Assembly: GCA_963974345.1 (NCBI GenBank)
Contig: CAXBBW010000009.1
Location: 104,285 to 168,284, forward strand
Direction: 5' to 3'
Source: RHLJ01 sp963974345
Lineage (GTDB): Bacteria > Bacteroidota > Rhodothermia > Balneolales > Balneolaceae
Length of the DNA: 64,000 nt
The stretch's first letter is position 1; each line of letters starts with the position of its first letter. The notes beneath the pieces are model-generated. The model was given only the letters and a program-made list of their open reading frames with translations, was not told where the DNA came from and made no database searches. Below are positions 9,445 through 18,048 of the stretch, piece by piece. A program made the position numbers and the translations under genes.

Positions 9445-9481
9445 ATGAAAAATAGGGTATTCAATACATTCAATTTTTCAT
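9445..9481. repeat. AT-rich inverted repeat between oxidoreductase and isomerase genes
   Basis: ATGAAAAAT (9445-9453) and its perfect complement ATTTTTCAT (9473-9481) enclose a 19-base spacer; weaker pairing continues outward on both sides. It could form an mRNA hairpin between two co-directional genes that adjusts their relative expression. There is no T-run of terminator quality, so the role is unclear. Confidence 0.35.
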
Positions 9482-9545
9482 CTTTAATTTTAATTAGATG
9501 AAGTGAATCAGAGTTTAGAAAAATAATCAAACAGGAAGTAAGAAA

Positions 9546-10601
9546 ATGAAGACAATAAAAGGACCAGCAATATTTTTAGCTCAATTTATGGATGATGTTG
9601 AGCCATTCAATAATCTTAAAAATATTTGTGCATGGGCAGCAGATTTAGGATATAAAGCAGTTCAAATTCCAAGTTGGGATGGACGAGCTATCGATCTCGA
9701 AAAAGCGGGAACCAGTAAAGATTACTGTGATGAAATTAAAGGAATTGTAAATGAAGCAGGGCTCGAAATATCGGAGCTTTCGACACACTTACAGGGACAA
9801 TTAGTAGCTGTTCATCCTGCGTTCGACACAATGTTTGATGCCTTTGCACCAGAACATCTTCATGGAAAACCTAAGGAACGAACAGAATGGGCTAAGCAAC
9901 AAGTTAAGTATGCAGCAACAGCAAGTAAGCACTTGGGCATTGATGTAATGGCAAGTTTTTCAGGAGCTCTTGCATGGCCTTTTGTGTATCCATGGCCACA
10001 ACGTCCAGCTGGCTTAGTGGAAAATGCTTTTGAGGAATTAGCCAAACGATGGACTCCAATACTCGACCATTGCAAAAACGAGGGCGTTGAAGTTTGCTAC
10101 GAAATTCATCCCGGTGAAGATCTACATGATGGTGTAACTTTTGAACGATTCTTGGAAGCAACAGGTAATCACGAATCGGTAAAAATGCTATATGACCCGA
10201 GTCACTATGTACTGCAACAATTGGATTATTTACAAAACATCGATTTTTATCACGAGTACATTCGAATGTTCCATGTTAAAGACGCTGAGTTCAATCCTAC
10301 CGGAAAATCGGGTGTTTACGGTGGTTATCAGGGTTGGGCGGAACGTCCTGGAAGATTCCGGTCTTTAGGTGATGGTCAGGTTGATTTCGCTGCTATTTTC
10401 TCGAAATTAAGTCAGTATGGTTATGATGGATGGGCAGTATTAGAATGGGAATGCTGTATTAAATCACCTCAACAAGGTGCCGAAGAAGGCGCTCCATTTA
10501 TTGATGCTCATATCATCAAGGTAACAGAAAAAGCTTTTGATGATTTTGCTGGTGGAGCAGTAGATGAAGAAACAAATCGAAAGATTTTGGGGATAGATTA
10601 A
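9546..10601 (+). CDS. Sugar phosphate isomerase/epimerase (xylose isomerase-like TIM barrel)
   Basis: A 351-residue protein of the AP-endonuclease-2/xylose-isomerase-like TIM barrel family. Metal-ligand motifs are visible in barrel order: CYEIHPGED, LYDPSHYVLQ, MFHVKDAEF and the C-terminal WAVLEWECC. Members isomerise or epimerise sugars and inosose intermediates. It follows a Gfo/Idh/MocA dehydrogenase on the same strand, so the two probably act in sequence on one sugar or polyol. An AGGAAGTAAG sequence just upstream supplies a plausible SD for the ATG at 9546. Cytosolic; substrate unknown. Confidence 0.85.
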   Translation: MKTIKGPAIFLAQFMDDVEPFNNLKNICAWAADLGYKAVQIPSWDGRAIDLEKAGTSKDYCDEIKGIVNEAGLEISELSTHLQGQLVAVHPAFDTMFDAFAPEHLHGKPKERTEWAKQQVKYAATASKHLGIDVMASFSGALAWPFVYPWPQRPAGLVENAFEELAKRWTPILDHCKNEGVEVCYEIHPGEDLHDGVTFERFLEATGNHESVKMLYDPSHYVLQQLDYLQNIDFYHEYIRMFHVKDAEFNPTGKSGVYGGYQGWAERPGRFRSLGDGQVDFAAIFSKLSQYGYDGWAVLEWECCIKSPQQGAEEGAPFIDAHIIKVTEKAFDDFAGGAVDEETNRKILGID

Positions 10602-10627
10602 TCAAAAAAATTACTTTCAAATGGTTT

Positions 10628-10686
10628 GTACTAACTAAAAGCTTATTAAATGGATAGTTGTTTAACAAAATAAACAAAGTTAGTAC
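10628..10686. repeat. Inverted repeat GTACTAACT / AGTTAGTAC in convergent intergenic space
   Basis: Perfect 9-base arms lie at 10628-10636 and 10678-10686, separated by 41 bases, between the stop codons of two convergent genes (10601 and 10709). The spacer is long for a simple rho-independent terminator and no T-run follows. It may be a transcript-end structure or chance. Confidence 0.3.
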
Positions 10687-10708
10687 GCTAATACTTATTC
10701 TAGTTAAG

Positions 10709-11983
10709 CTATCTAGAAGTATAAGGGCCGTGAATGGACTTTACAGTCATTTCTTCATTTGAATTATCTATGACAACAACATGAAAAGTTTCTCCTCCGG
10801 GAGAAACTCTCACAACTATATGCCCATTATCACTTGCAAGTTGATCAAGACCTACAACTACAAGTTTATTTGCTTCATGCATTGCAGTAGCAAAAATATC
10901 TCGTTTCCCAGGATAGAGAAAATCAGTTAAGAGTCTTTTATATACCATTGGACTTGGGTGAGCAGAATCCCAAACAGGAATAATCCAAACTTGGGGTCTT
11001 AAAGACCTAACAAAAAAAGCATTCTGGGAATCAATATATCCATGATGATTTAATACACTTACCTCCACGGGGCCAACAGCTTGAGCAATTGGAGTTTCGA
11101 TGTCATAAAAATCAGGCTTACCCTCTAAAGCAATACCTGCAATATCACCACCTGTAAAATAATCGAACGAGCCATAACTCATACGTAAAGCAAGGCTACT
11201 TATATTTTCATTGGGATAATCGGATGGATCCAAATCTTCTAAAGGAGGAAAGTACTTTCTAGTATTTGTAGAAACTCCAGTCCAAACCTCTCCATTTGCC
11301 GCGACATTCTGTATTGAGAAATTGGAGTATTTCTGGGGTTCATATTTCAATACAATTTGATCACTTCTACCTGGGGTAAATCGCTCTACTTTCATAGAAT
11401 TATGTTCAACTTGCCAATCAATAAACGTTCTATAATTTATCAACGATCGATCACTAGGGTTGGTAAGATAATCGTAATCCGGCCAGCCGCGATCCAGCAT
11501 GGTTTTGATAGGTATTTGTTCTCCAATCATAGTAAAACCCGTAAGCACATAATCCCCATTTTTTGATTTTGGAGAGTTATCCGTAGCCTGTCCCATATGA
11601 TCCCAATGGAAGTGAGAAGGCATCGCATAATCAATCTGCTTTTTTACGCCATATTCAAGTATTCGACTTATATACCTAGTCATCCACTCACTGGATGTTC
11701 TGCTATCGTTAGGTTTTGGCTCTACATATCTTGGAATTCTCCATGCTTGATCGGTTTCAGTAAATTCGCCTGCATCAAAAAGCATCGTAGTTCCATCGGG
11801 GAGCATAAAAAAAGTAGAAGCCCCTCTACCAGTAGCAATTTCGTGGATATCAAGAGTTCCGGGAGTCCACTTAGTTAAAGGCTCGCCTACAACATCTTGG
11901 GCATATATTGGAGAAAGATTGAGGAAGGTTAGCATTATAAATAGTAACCCAATCGATAATTTTTGTTGAATTAAATAGATCAT
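10709..11983 (-). CDS. Secreted metallo-beta-lactamase-fold hydrolase
   Basis: A 424-residue exported protein with a signal peptide (hydrophobic residues 10-27, ending PIYAQ). The HxHxDH zinc motif is complete at H124-F-H-W-D-H129, preceded by MLFDAGEF, and later blocks (TGGDIAG, NHHGYIDS) supply the second-metal ligands. The fold organisation resembles ComEC-type extracellular MBL proteins. No partner domain is attached. It is monocistronic, with convergent genes on its 3' side and a same-strand gap from the ABC operon. The substrate cannot be named; periplasmic phosphoester or nucleotide hydrolysis is one possibility. Confidence 0.8.
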   Translation of the reverse strand: MIYLIQQKLSIGLLFIMLTFLNLSPIYAQDVVGEPLTKWTPGTLDIHEIATGRGASTFFMLPDGTTMLFDAGEFTETDQAWRIPRYVEPKPNDSRTSSEWMTRYISRILEYGVKKQIDYAMPSHFHWDHMGQATDNSPKSKNGDYVLTGFTMIGEQIPIKTMLDRGWPDYDYLTNPSDRSLINYRTFIDWQVEHNSMKVERFTPGRSDQIVLKYEPQKYSNFSIQNVAANGEVWTGVSTNTRKYFPPLEDLDPSDYPNENISSLALRMSYGSFDYFTGGDIAGIALEGKPDFYDIETPIAQAVGPVEVSVLNHHGYIDSQNAFFVRSLRPQVWIIPVWDSAHPSPMVYKRLLTDFLYPGKRDIFATAMHEANKLVVVGLDQLASDNGHIVVRVSPGGETFHVVVIDNSNEEMTVKSIHGPYTSR

Positions 11984-12078
11984 AGTTTTATCCGGTTAGT
12001 AAATGTAGGACAAGGGCTAGAAGGAAAACCCTTAATTGACTATAGTTCTACTACTTGCAGATACTGAAGTGAATTGAG

Positions 12079-12114
12079 ATTGAAAAAAATGGAATCTAAT
12101 CCACTTTTTTCAAT
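12079..12114 (-). terminator. Hairpin spanning the stop codon of the ABC/M1 fusion gene
   Basis: Arms of about 15 bases (ATTGAAAAAA-x-TGGA and TCCA-x-TTTTTTCAAT) with one mismatch surround a 6-base loop that contains the stop codon region. On the minus strand the 3' arm includes a T7 run. It is a plausible intrinsic terminator overlapping the end of the coding sequence. Confidence 0.45.
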
Positions 12115-15100
12115 GGTCTTCTGTTATCACCCGAAACGGTATCAATGAGCTTGTTATAGGGGTCAATTCCTGCAGATTTAGGCTCTTCATCTACAATAAT
12201 TGTAATGGTATTTTCTATTGCTTCGAATTTATGTTTCTGAAGATACAGCACTGTTTCCTTGCCATCTTCATCCACACCGAAAACTCCTACATCAATCCAG
12301 TCTTGAAGCGGAAGTGATTGAATTGGTTTCGAAAGTCCTTCAACTTCTAAACTTAAGCTGTCGCCATTGGCATCTTTGTAGATTCTTCTTCCCTGCTCAC
12401 TATTCGCATATTTTGACGTTTGAACTTTTAGAGTCACTTCAAATTTCCCATCCTCAGTTTCAGAAAAAGTCGATTCCTTAACTTGATTATCATAAAGTGT
12501 TATAGTCTCAAACATATCATGAATCAGATATTTTAGAGAATCAGGAGTGGCTTCATCCAAATAGCTCACGAACTCGGTGGAGGTGGTATAAGGTGGATTT
12601 TGAAAAGCGACAGCGTCAATATATCGACTGAGGGCGGCATTCATATTTTCCTCACCAATGTAATCGCTCAACGCATAAAGCACTAAAGAACCTTTATTGT
12701 AATGAATGTATTGTTGATTTTCGTTATACATTAGTGGTCGTTCTTTAATTCCTTCTGAAGCTCTTCCAAGTAAGTAACGATCAAGTGCATCTTTCAAGAA
12801 TGTCCGCATTTGGTCTTCGCCTTTTTCCTTTTCAAGAACTTTCAGAGAGCTGTACTCCGACATACTTTCTGACATTACCGTTGCACCCTGAACATTGGCA
12901 CCAATAACTTGATGTGCCCACCATTGATGAGCTACTTCATGAGCAGAAACACTGAATGGGTAATCTACTCCGTCATCGTTTTCGTCATCTACCTTAGCAA
13001 TAAATCCAATAGCCTCTGAATAAGGAATTGTATTGGCAAAAGATTGTGCAAAGCCACCACCAGTTCTTGGAAATTCCAAAATTCGAACCTGCTTATGTTG
13101 ATATTCACTAAACTCTTTTGTGTAATAATCCAATCCACGTTTCACCCCTTTAACCATTCGTTCGATATTGTAATCGTGATCTTTGTGGTAGTACACTTCA
13201 ATCGGAATTCCATTCCAGTCATCTTTGGCTACTTCAAACCGGGCAGAAATGAAGGAGTAAAAATTCAACATTTTGCTATCCATTTTGTAATGGAAATACT
13301 TGCGACCATCTTCTTCCCACTCATCTTGAAGATATCCAGGAGCAACTGCTATTTGATCAGGAGAAGTACTGATAGTAGTTTCGAAATCAATCCAATCTGC
13401 ATCGTATGAAATGTAGTTATTTTGAAGGGCTGCGCTATCAGTCTGTGGTGGCATTCTATCTTTAGGAGGAAGCCCAAATCTTTCCCTAGATTCTTCTCCA
13501 ATCAATTCGCTCTGCGAATTATATCCTATTCTTGGGAATAGTCCATTGTTAATGAATGTGCCGTTTTCAAGAATAGGTGAATTATTGCGAAGCATGGTAT
13601 TCGGCTTATTCCATATCTCGAAATTGAAAACCACGGAGTCTCCCGGTTGCAGAGCTTCTGTTAGTTTATAGATGTCATAGTTCATGGAATCATCTTCCAG
13701 TACAATTTTGTGTGCAGCTTCAAAATCAAAAGTAGACTCATCGCTACTATGATCAATATGAATGGAATCGATTGCAAAAAGAGTTTTATTTTTCAGTATA
13801 TATGTTCCTTTGGCTTTGAAGTCTCGAGTTTCAGGAAAGATATCCAGATCAATTTTCGAGCTAACAATTCGTGGCTGGGGAATGTGTTCATACTTTCCGT
13901 AATTAATTTCCCATTGAGCCCGTTGAGCTTCTTGCTCTTTAGATGAGACATACTCGTTCTCAATATTGTTTACATAATAAATGTAGCCACCGATAAATAG
14001 AAACGACCCAAGTGAAAACATTAACAATAACGACAAAAGTGGTGTGAATTCCTTTTTGGCACTTTCCCAACGTTGCTTAAAGCGTTCAGGTAAACCTCTT
14101 CTAAAAAATACTATAGAAATAATATAGAGGGCGATACCAAGCATCAACCAATAAATCTTGTAGATGTAGTAAAGACCCAATGAACTCCCATATCCATTCA
14201 TATCAGAATAAGGTGTGCCCGGTGCTTGATTGTATTTGAAAATAGCTTGCTCAATTCCAACACCATCTAAAAAGGAAATCCCAATAGATATAAGTAGGAG
14301 TAAGAAAAAACCGAGATAGTAATTTTTAAACCAAGTGTGAACAAAGATGGCAAGGAGTGCCCAAATAATTAAATGAATGAATTGAATTCCGTATAAATCA
14401 AAAAGATAAAGTCCGAGTTCAAGGTTGTAGTATCCGTTATAAAGTTGTATTCCAACTCCAACTAGAATGATGGTACTAAGAAGTATTGCTTGCATTTTCA
14501 ATACCGCAAAGAAACTTGATAGTAATAGCGCCCAGTTTGGTATGGGAGTTACATGAAGCAGTTGATCTACGTTATAGGTCTGGCTACGGTGAAGTACAAT
14601 CCCAGCATATAAAAAAGTAAGTAAGTTGGCAAAAAGGCCAAAAAATGTACCAGGAAGAGCTAGCATTTGCCAAGTAACTGGAAGTGTACTTGTGCCAAAA
14701 ATTTCTCCACTTACTGTTATTGTAACTAGTGAGATTAATACGCCAATAATGGTAATAATTATAAATGGCCAACCCTTAATAATATAAAGTAGATCAGTAT
14801 TCGAAATACTCCATGAAAGCTTCAAGTGTTGAAGAAAAGAGTGATCAAAACTCACTTTTGGTAGTTTTACTGAAAGGATACTTCCAAAATTCTTTTTTGT
14901 GATCGATTCACCCTCTTTACGAAAGAAGTTGAACGAAAACGCCTGCTGACTAAAGCTGAACGTTCGGTAAACAAATCCGAAAATAAGGAGCCCAATTCCA
15001 GACCATAAAAGGCGGTTGTAGAAAATAATTTTTCCAAAGGGAAGTGGGTTTTCATTCTGTTCATACACCGACCAGTATTCTGTATAATATTGATTTGCAG

Positions 15101-15758
15101 TAGATCCAAATGGATCGAGCATTGCAGATAGAATTTCATTATCTAAATCTGCAGTGAGAGAGCTGGCGACTCCTTGGAGTAATATTAATGCTAATACGGT
15201 AATAAAACCTACACTTACACTTCTAGTAAATGTAACAACCGCAAAAACAATCGCTCCATAGAAAAAGAGATTCGGAATGATGTAGATAATAAATGACTGT
15301 ATATAATTCATCAATACAAAAGGGCCTAATAAATCAGGGTTAGTACCCGGTAAAATGCTACCAAGCATAATCCCAACAGCAGCAAACACAACAATAATGA
15401 TTGAAATAACTAACCCACTAAAAAACTTCGCAAGCAAATACTCCCACTTTCGAAAAGGATAGGAGAAGGTAATAGAGTGCATTTCATATTTAAAGTCCTT
15501 ATAAATTGTACCACCTACTATGGAAGGTAAGAGGAAGAAAATGAACACCGTCATCTCATTCAGTAACCCATTTATAGATGTAGCTGAATTTACAATGGTA
15601 ACAGAATTGATAGCTACCGTTATGCTTTCAAAAATACCAGCTGCCGCCGCCATGCTAAAGGTGGCGAGTAAGAAAATAATGCCACCATATACATAGAAAA
15701 GTGGTCGTTTAAACCAGGCTTTTACCTCGTAAAGAAAAATATTCAAAAACATATTCAA
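12096..15758 (-). CDS. ABC-2 permease fused to M1-family metallopeptidase
   Basis: A 1220-residue fusion. Residues 1-600 hold about a dozen hydrophobic helices in two ABC-2 permease-like blocks (RPLFYVYGG start; YPFRKWEYLLAKF between helices). From about 650 onward is an M1-like peptidase region with the zinc site HEVAH at 940-944 and a second glutamate about 19 residues later (SESMSEYSSL). The usual GxMEN exopeptidase motif is replaced by a GGFAQSF sequence, which as I recall is normal for this fusion family. The gene overlaps the upstream ATPase by 4 bases, so the two make one exporter with a peptidase domain outside the membrane core. Substrate unknown; peptide export and trimming is a reasonable inference. 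Confidence 0.88.
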   Translation of the reverse strand: MNMFLNIFLYEVKAWFKRPLFYVYGGIIFLLATFSMAAAAGIFESITVAINSVTIVNSATSINGLLNEMTVFIFFLLPSIVGGTIYKDFKYEMHSITFSYPFRKWEYLLAKFFSGLVISIIIVVFAAVGIMLGSILPGTNPDLLGPFVLMNYIQSFIIYIIPNLFFYGAIVFAVVTFTRSVSVGFITVLALILLQGVASSLTADLDNEILSAMLDPFGSTANQYYTEYWSVYEQNENPLPFGKIIFYNRLLWSGIGLLIFGFVYRTFSFSQQAFSFNFFRKEGESITKKNFGSILSVKLPKVSFDHSFLQHLKLSWSISNTDLLYIIKGWPFIIITIIGVLISLVTITVSGEIFGTSTLPVTWQMLALPGTFFGLFANLLTFLYAGIVLHRSQTYNVDQLLHVTPIPNWALLLSSFFAVLKMQAILLSTIILVGVGIQLYNGYYNLELGLYLFDLYGIQFIHLIIWALLAIFVHTWFKNYYLGFFLLLLISIGISFLDGVGIEQAIFKYNQAPGTPYSDMNGYGSSLGLYYIYKIYWLMLGIALYIISIVFFRRGLPERFKQRWESAKKEFTPLLSLLLMFSLGSFLFIGGYIYYVNNIENEYVSSKEQEAQRAQWEINYGKYEHIPQPRIVSSKIDLDIFPETRDFKAKGTYILKNKTLFAIDSIHIDHSSDESTFDFEAAHKIVLEDDSMNYDIYKLTEALQPGDSVVFNFEIWNKPNTMLRNNSPILENGTFINNGLFPRIGYNSQSELIGEESRERFGLPPKDRMPPQTDSAALQNNYISYDADWIDFETTISTSPDQIAVAPGYLQDEWEEDGRKYFHYKMDSKMLNFYSFISARFEVAKDDWNGIPIEVYYHKDHDYNIERMVKGVKRGLDYYTKEFSEYQHKQVRILEFPRTGGGFAQSFANTIPYSEAIGFIAKVDDENDDGVDYPFSVSAHEVAHQWWAHQVIGANVQGATVMSESMSEYSSLKVLEKEKGEDQMRTFLKDALDRYLLGRASEGIKERPLMYNENQQYIHYNKGSLVLYALSDYIGEENMNAALSRYIDAVAFQNPPYTTSTEFVSYLDEATPDSLKYLIHDMFETITLYDNQVKESTFSETEDGKFEVTLKVQTSKYANSEQGRRIYKDANGDSLSLEVEGLSKPIQSLPLQDWIDVGVFGVDEDGKETVLYLQKHKFEAIENTITIIVDEEPKSAGIDPYNKLIDTVSGDNRRPLKKVD

Positions 15759-16651
15759 GCCTCAACGGTAGTTACAGTTTGATTTTCGTTGAGGGAAACG
15801 AAATAAACATCTTCCAATTCAGGCGTTTTTTCAGCAAAGCTTTCATCGGGCTTGGTGAGGCTGTGTACTCGGATATTAAGACTGTTGTCCTGATTAAAGT
15901 TTGATGAGATCACATTAAACTTGGCTTCATATTGTTCGAGTTCTTCTCTAGGAATATTTTTAGTCCAAATATGACCAATAAGTTTTTGGGTAGCTTCTTT
16001 TGGTGTTTGATGAGTCAATATTTTCCCGCCATTCAAAATGGCCATATCGGTACAAAGCTCTTTCACATCATCAACAATATGGGTAGAGAAAATCACAATA
16101 TTATTCGTGCCAATTTCACGAAGAACATTCAAAAATCGTTGTCGTTCGGCTGGGTCAAGTCCTGCTGTAGGTTCATCCACAATGATTAATTTTGGATCAT
16201 TCAAGAGAAGTTGAGCTATTCCAAAACGCTGTTTCATTCCACCAGAATATCCTGCTACATGTTTTTTTCTAACCTCGTATAAATTGGTAACCTCCAAAGC
16301 TGCAGTAACAATTTTAGTACGATCTGTTTTATCAGAAATTCCTTTAAGCTTCGCAAAATAATCCAATAAATCTTCGGCACTCATTTTTGGATATACACCA
16401 AAAGATTGAGGTAGGTAACCCAATGTCTTTCGAAGAGAAATCTGATTGTTCAGAATATCCAAGTCATCTAGAAAAGCAGATCCACTATCTGGAGCCTGTA
16501 AAGTAGCAATGGTTCTCATCAAAGTTGATTTTCCCGCACCATTAGGTCCTAATAGTCCGAACATGCCAGACTCGATTTCTATAGTAACATTATCGAGTGC
16601 TTTAACACCGTTCTTGTAGGTTTTTGAAATATTGGATAGTGATAGCTTCAT
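15755..16651 (-). CDS. ABC transporter ATP-binding protein
   Basis: A 298-residue ABC ATPase. Walker A (GPNGAGKST) is near residues 36-44, the Q-loop is in LGYLPQSFGVYPKM, the signature is YSGGMKQR, Walker B is LIIVDEP, and the switch histidine lies in FSTHIVDD. The last ~90 residues form an accessory region typical of ABC-2 exporters. It overlaps the following permease/peptidase gene by 4 bases and is its obvious partner. A 215-base gap separates it from the porin gene further right, so the operon likely begins here. Confidence 0.93.
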   Translation of the reverse strand: MKLSLSNISKTYKNGVKALDNVTIEIESGMFGLLGPNGAGKSTLMRTIATLQAPDSGSAFLDDLDILNNQISLRKTLGYLPQSFGVYPKMSAEDLLDYFAKLKGISDKTDRTKIVTAALEVTNLYEVRKKHVAGYSGGMKQRFGIAQLLLNDPKLIIVDEPTAGLDPAERQRFLNVLREIGTNNIVIFSTHIVDDVKELCTDMAILNGGKILTHQTPKEATQKLIGHIWTKNIPREELEQYEAKFNVISSNFNQDNSLNIRVHSLTKPDESFAEKTPELEDVYFVSLNENQTVTTVEA

Positions 16652-16866
16652 AAGTGTGTTTTTTATCTAGATGAAAATCTGATTCAACAATACTGTATTA
16701 GTGACAAAATCGCACAAATTATTACAGAATTAATTCTATAAAAAAATTCAATCATTTCGAAGAAGAGTAAAGACTACGAAACCAATATAGTTGTTGCTAA
16801 TTTAAAACCCGTAGATTTCTTAAGGTTCGAAATAACAAACAAGAAATATAGGCTTTAAAAAATCAT

Positions 16867-18048
16867 TCAAAACCCAAACACACTTCGTATTCCAATCACA
16901 AAAGCATCCTCAATATCAGGTGCTTGGTTTGGATTCTGAATGTATTGAGCATCAAATTGGAAGCTAACGTTTTCAGAAGCCACTAAGAGATAAGTGAGTT
17001 CAATATTCGTTTCATTTTGGGTGAAATCATTACCACTTCTCTCTTCAATAAATACAAAATCATCGCTGTTTAAAGGTGCAGAAATGGCAAATCCAAACAC
17101 ATCATCTGGGCGATTTTTAAATAAACCAGAGTAATTTAGCCCTGTACCTAAGTAATAGTTAAACCGATTAATATCTCGGTTAGCAGCGCCTACTCTTCCA
17201 AAAACTGAAAATCCATTCGCGAAGGAAAGCTCTCCAATAGCATACACTCCATGGTCGGATTCCATTTCACCAAGCCAGCCCTCTCTTTCTTCAGTATACT
17301 TCCAGCCGCCTAAAACTAGCCGAAAAGGAGAGATTTCATTAACCCCTCTTTTTAACCGTGAGACAGGATGTTCTTCTGCATTCGTAAACGTCAGCTCTGA
17401 AACCAAAAGAGCACCTTCACTTTCTCGAAGATACACTGATGTACCAATGGTATTATTTGGATTAGAAGGAACAGCATCTAAGACAGCAATTTTTAGTGAA
17501 ACTAAAGGAATGGGATGAATTTTTAGTCTCGCAGCTATCGAAGTGAGTGGAAATATTGATGGACCTGTAATTCCACTTGAAGAGAAGTCAGGACCAATGC
17601 CATGTGAACTATTCAGAAATAATCCCCCTGTATTAGTTACATCAAATTCTGAGTTTAGATCATATAATCCAACTAATAACGAGCTTTTGATTTTTGGCAA
17701 GGTTTTGAGAATCCAAGCTTCATAGAAACGCCATGAATTCTCAGAATCAATATTAGAAATTGTTTGTATATCACCCACGATTTCTGAAATACTACTACCT
17801 TGATTTCCCAATCCATAGAAGTAAAAAGAAAAGCTCTTGGCATCAAAACTAACTTCTACATCAATGTTATCCATATAGCGGGTACCCGTGTTAATACCAC
17901 CATATATATTTGCGTAAATATCAGCTGAATAAGTAAAAGAAGATTCCACTTTTTGAAAGAAAGGCTCTTTTTCTTGAGCGTTTGTCAAGTTAGAAGTAAA
18001 AAGAAGAATGGAGAGATAAAGAAAAAATCTATTCATTATAAAAATCAC
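16867..18048 (-). CDS. OprB-type carbohydrate-selective porin
   Basis: A 393-residue outer-membrane protein. A signal peptide (hydrophobic 5-20, ending TNAQ) is followed by alternating beta-strand pattern to the terminal aromatic GIRSVFGF. The block WRFYEAWILKTL, then LLVGLYDLNSEFD and GLFLNSSHGIGPDFSSSG, matches OprB-type porins. Members admit sugars through the outer membrane. The start codon overlaps the end of the nuclease gene by 4 bases, and MscS lies further upstream, so three genes form one minus-strand operon. Why a porin, a secreted nuclease and a mechanosensitive channel should share a transcript is not evident. Confidence 0.75.
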   Translation of the reverse strand: MIFIMNRFFLYLSILLFTSNLTNAQEKEPFFQKVESSFTYSADIYANIYGGINTGTRYMDNIDVEVSFDAKSFSFYFYGLGNQGSSISEIVGDIQTISNIDSENSWRFYEAWILKTLPKIKSSLLVGLYDLNSEFDVTNTGGLFLNSSHGIGPDFSSSGITGPSIFPLTSIAARLKIHPIPLVSLKIAVLDAVPSNPNNTIGTSVYLRESEGALLVSELTFTNAEEHPVSRLKRGVNEISPFRLVLGGWKYTEEREGWLGEMESDHGVYAIGELSFANGFSVFGRVGAANRDINRFNYYLGTGLNYSGLFKNRPDDVFGFAISAPLNSDDFVFIEERSGNDFTQNETNIELTYLLVASENVSFQFDAQYIQNPNQAPDIEDAFVIGIRSVFGF

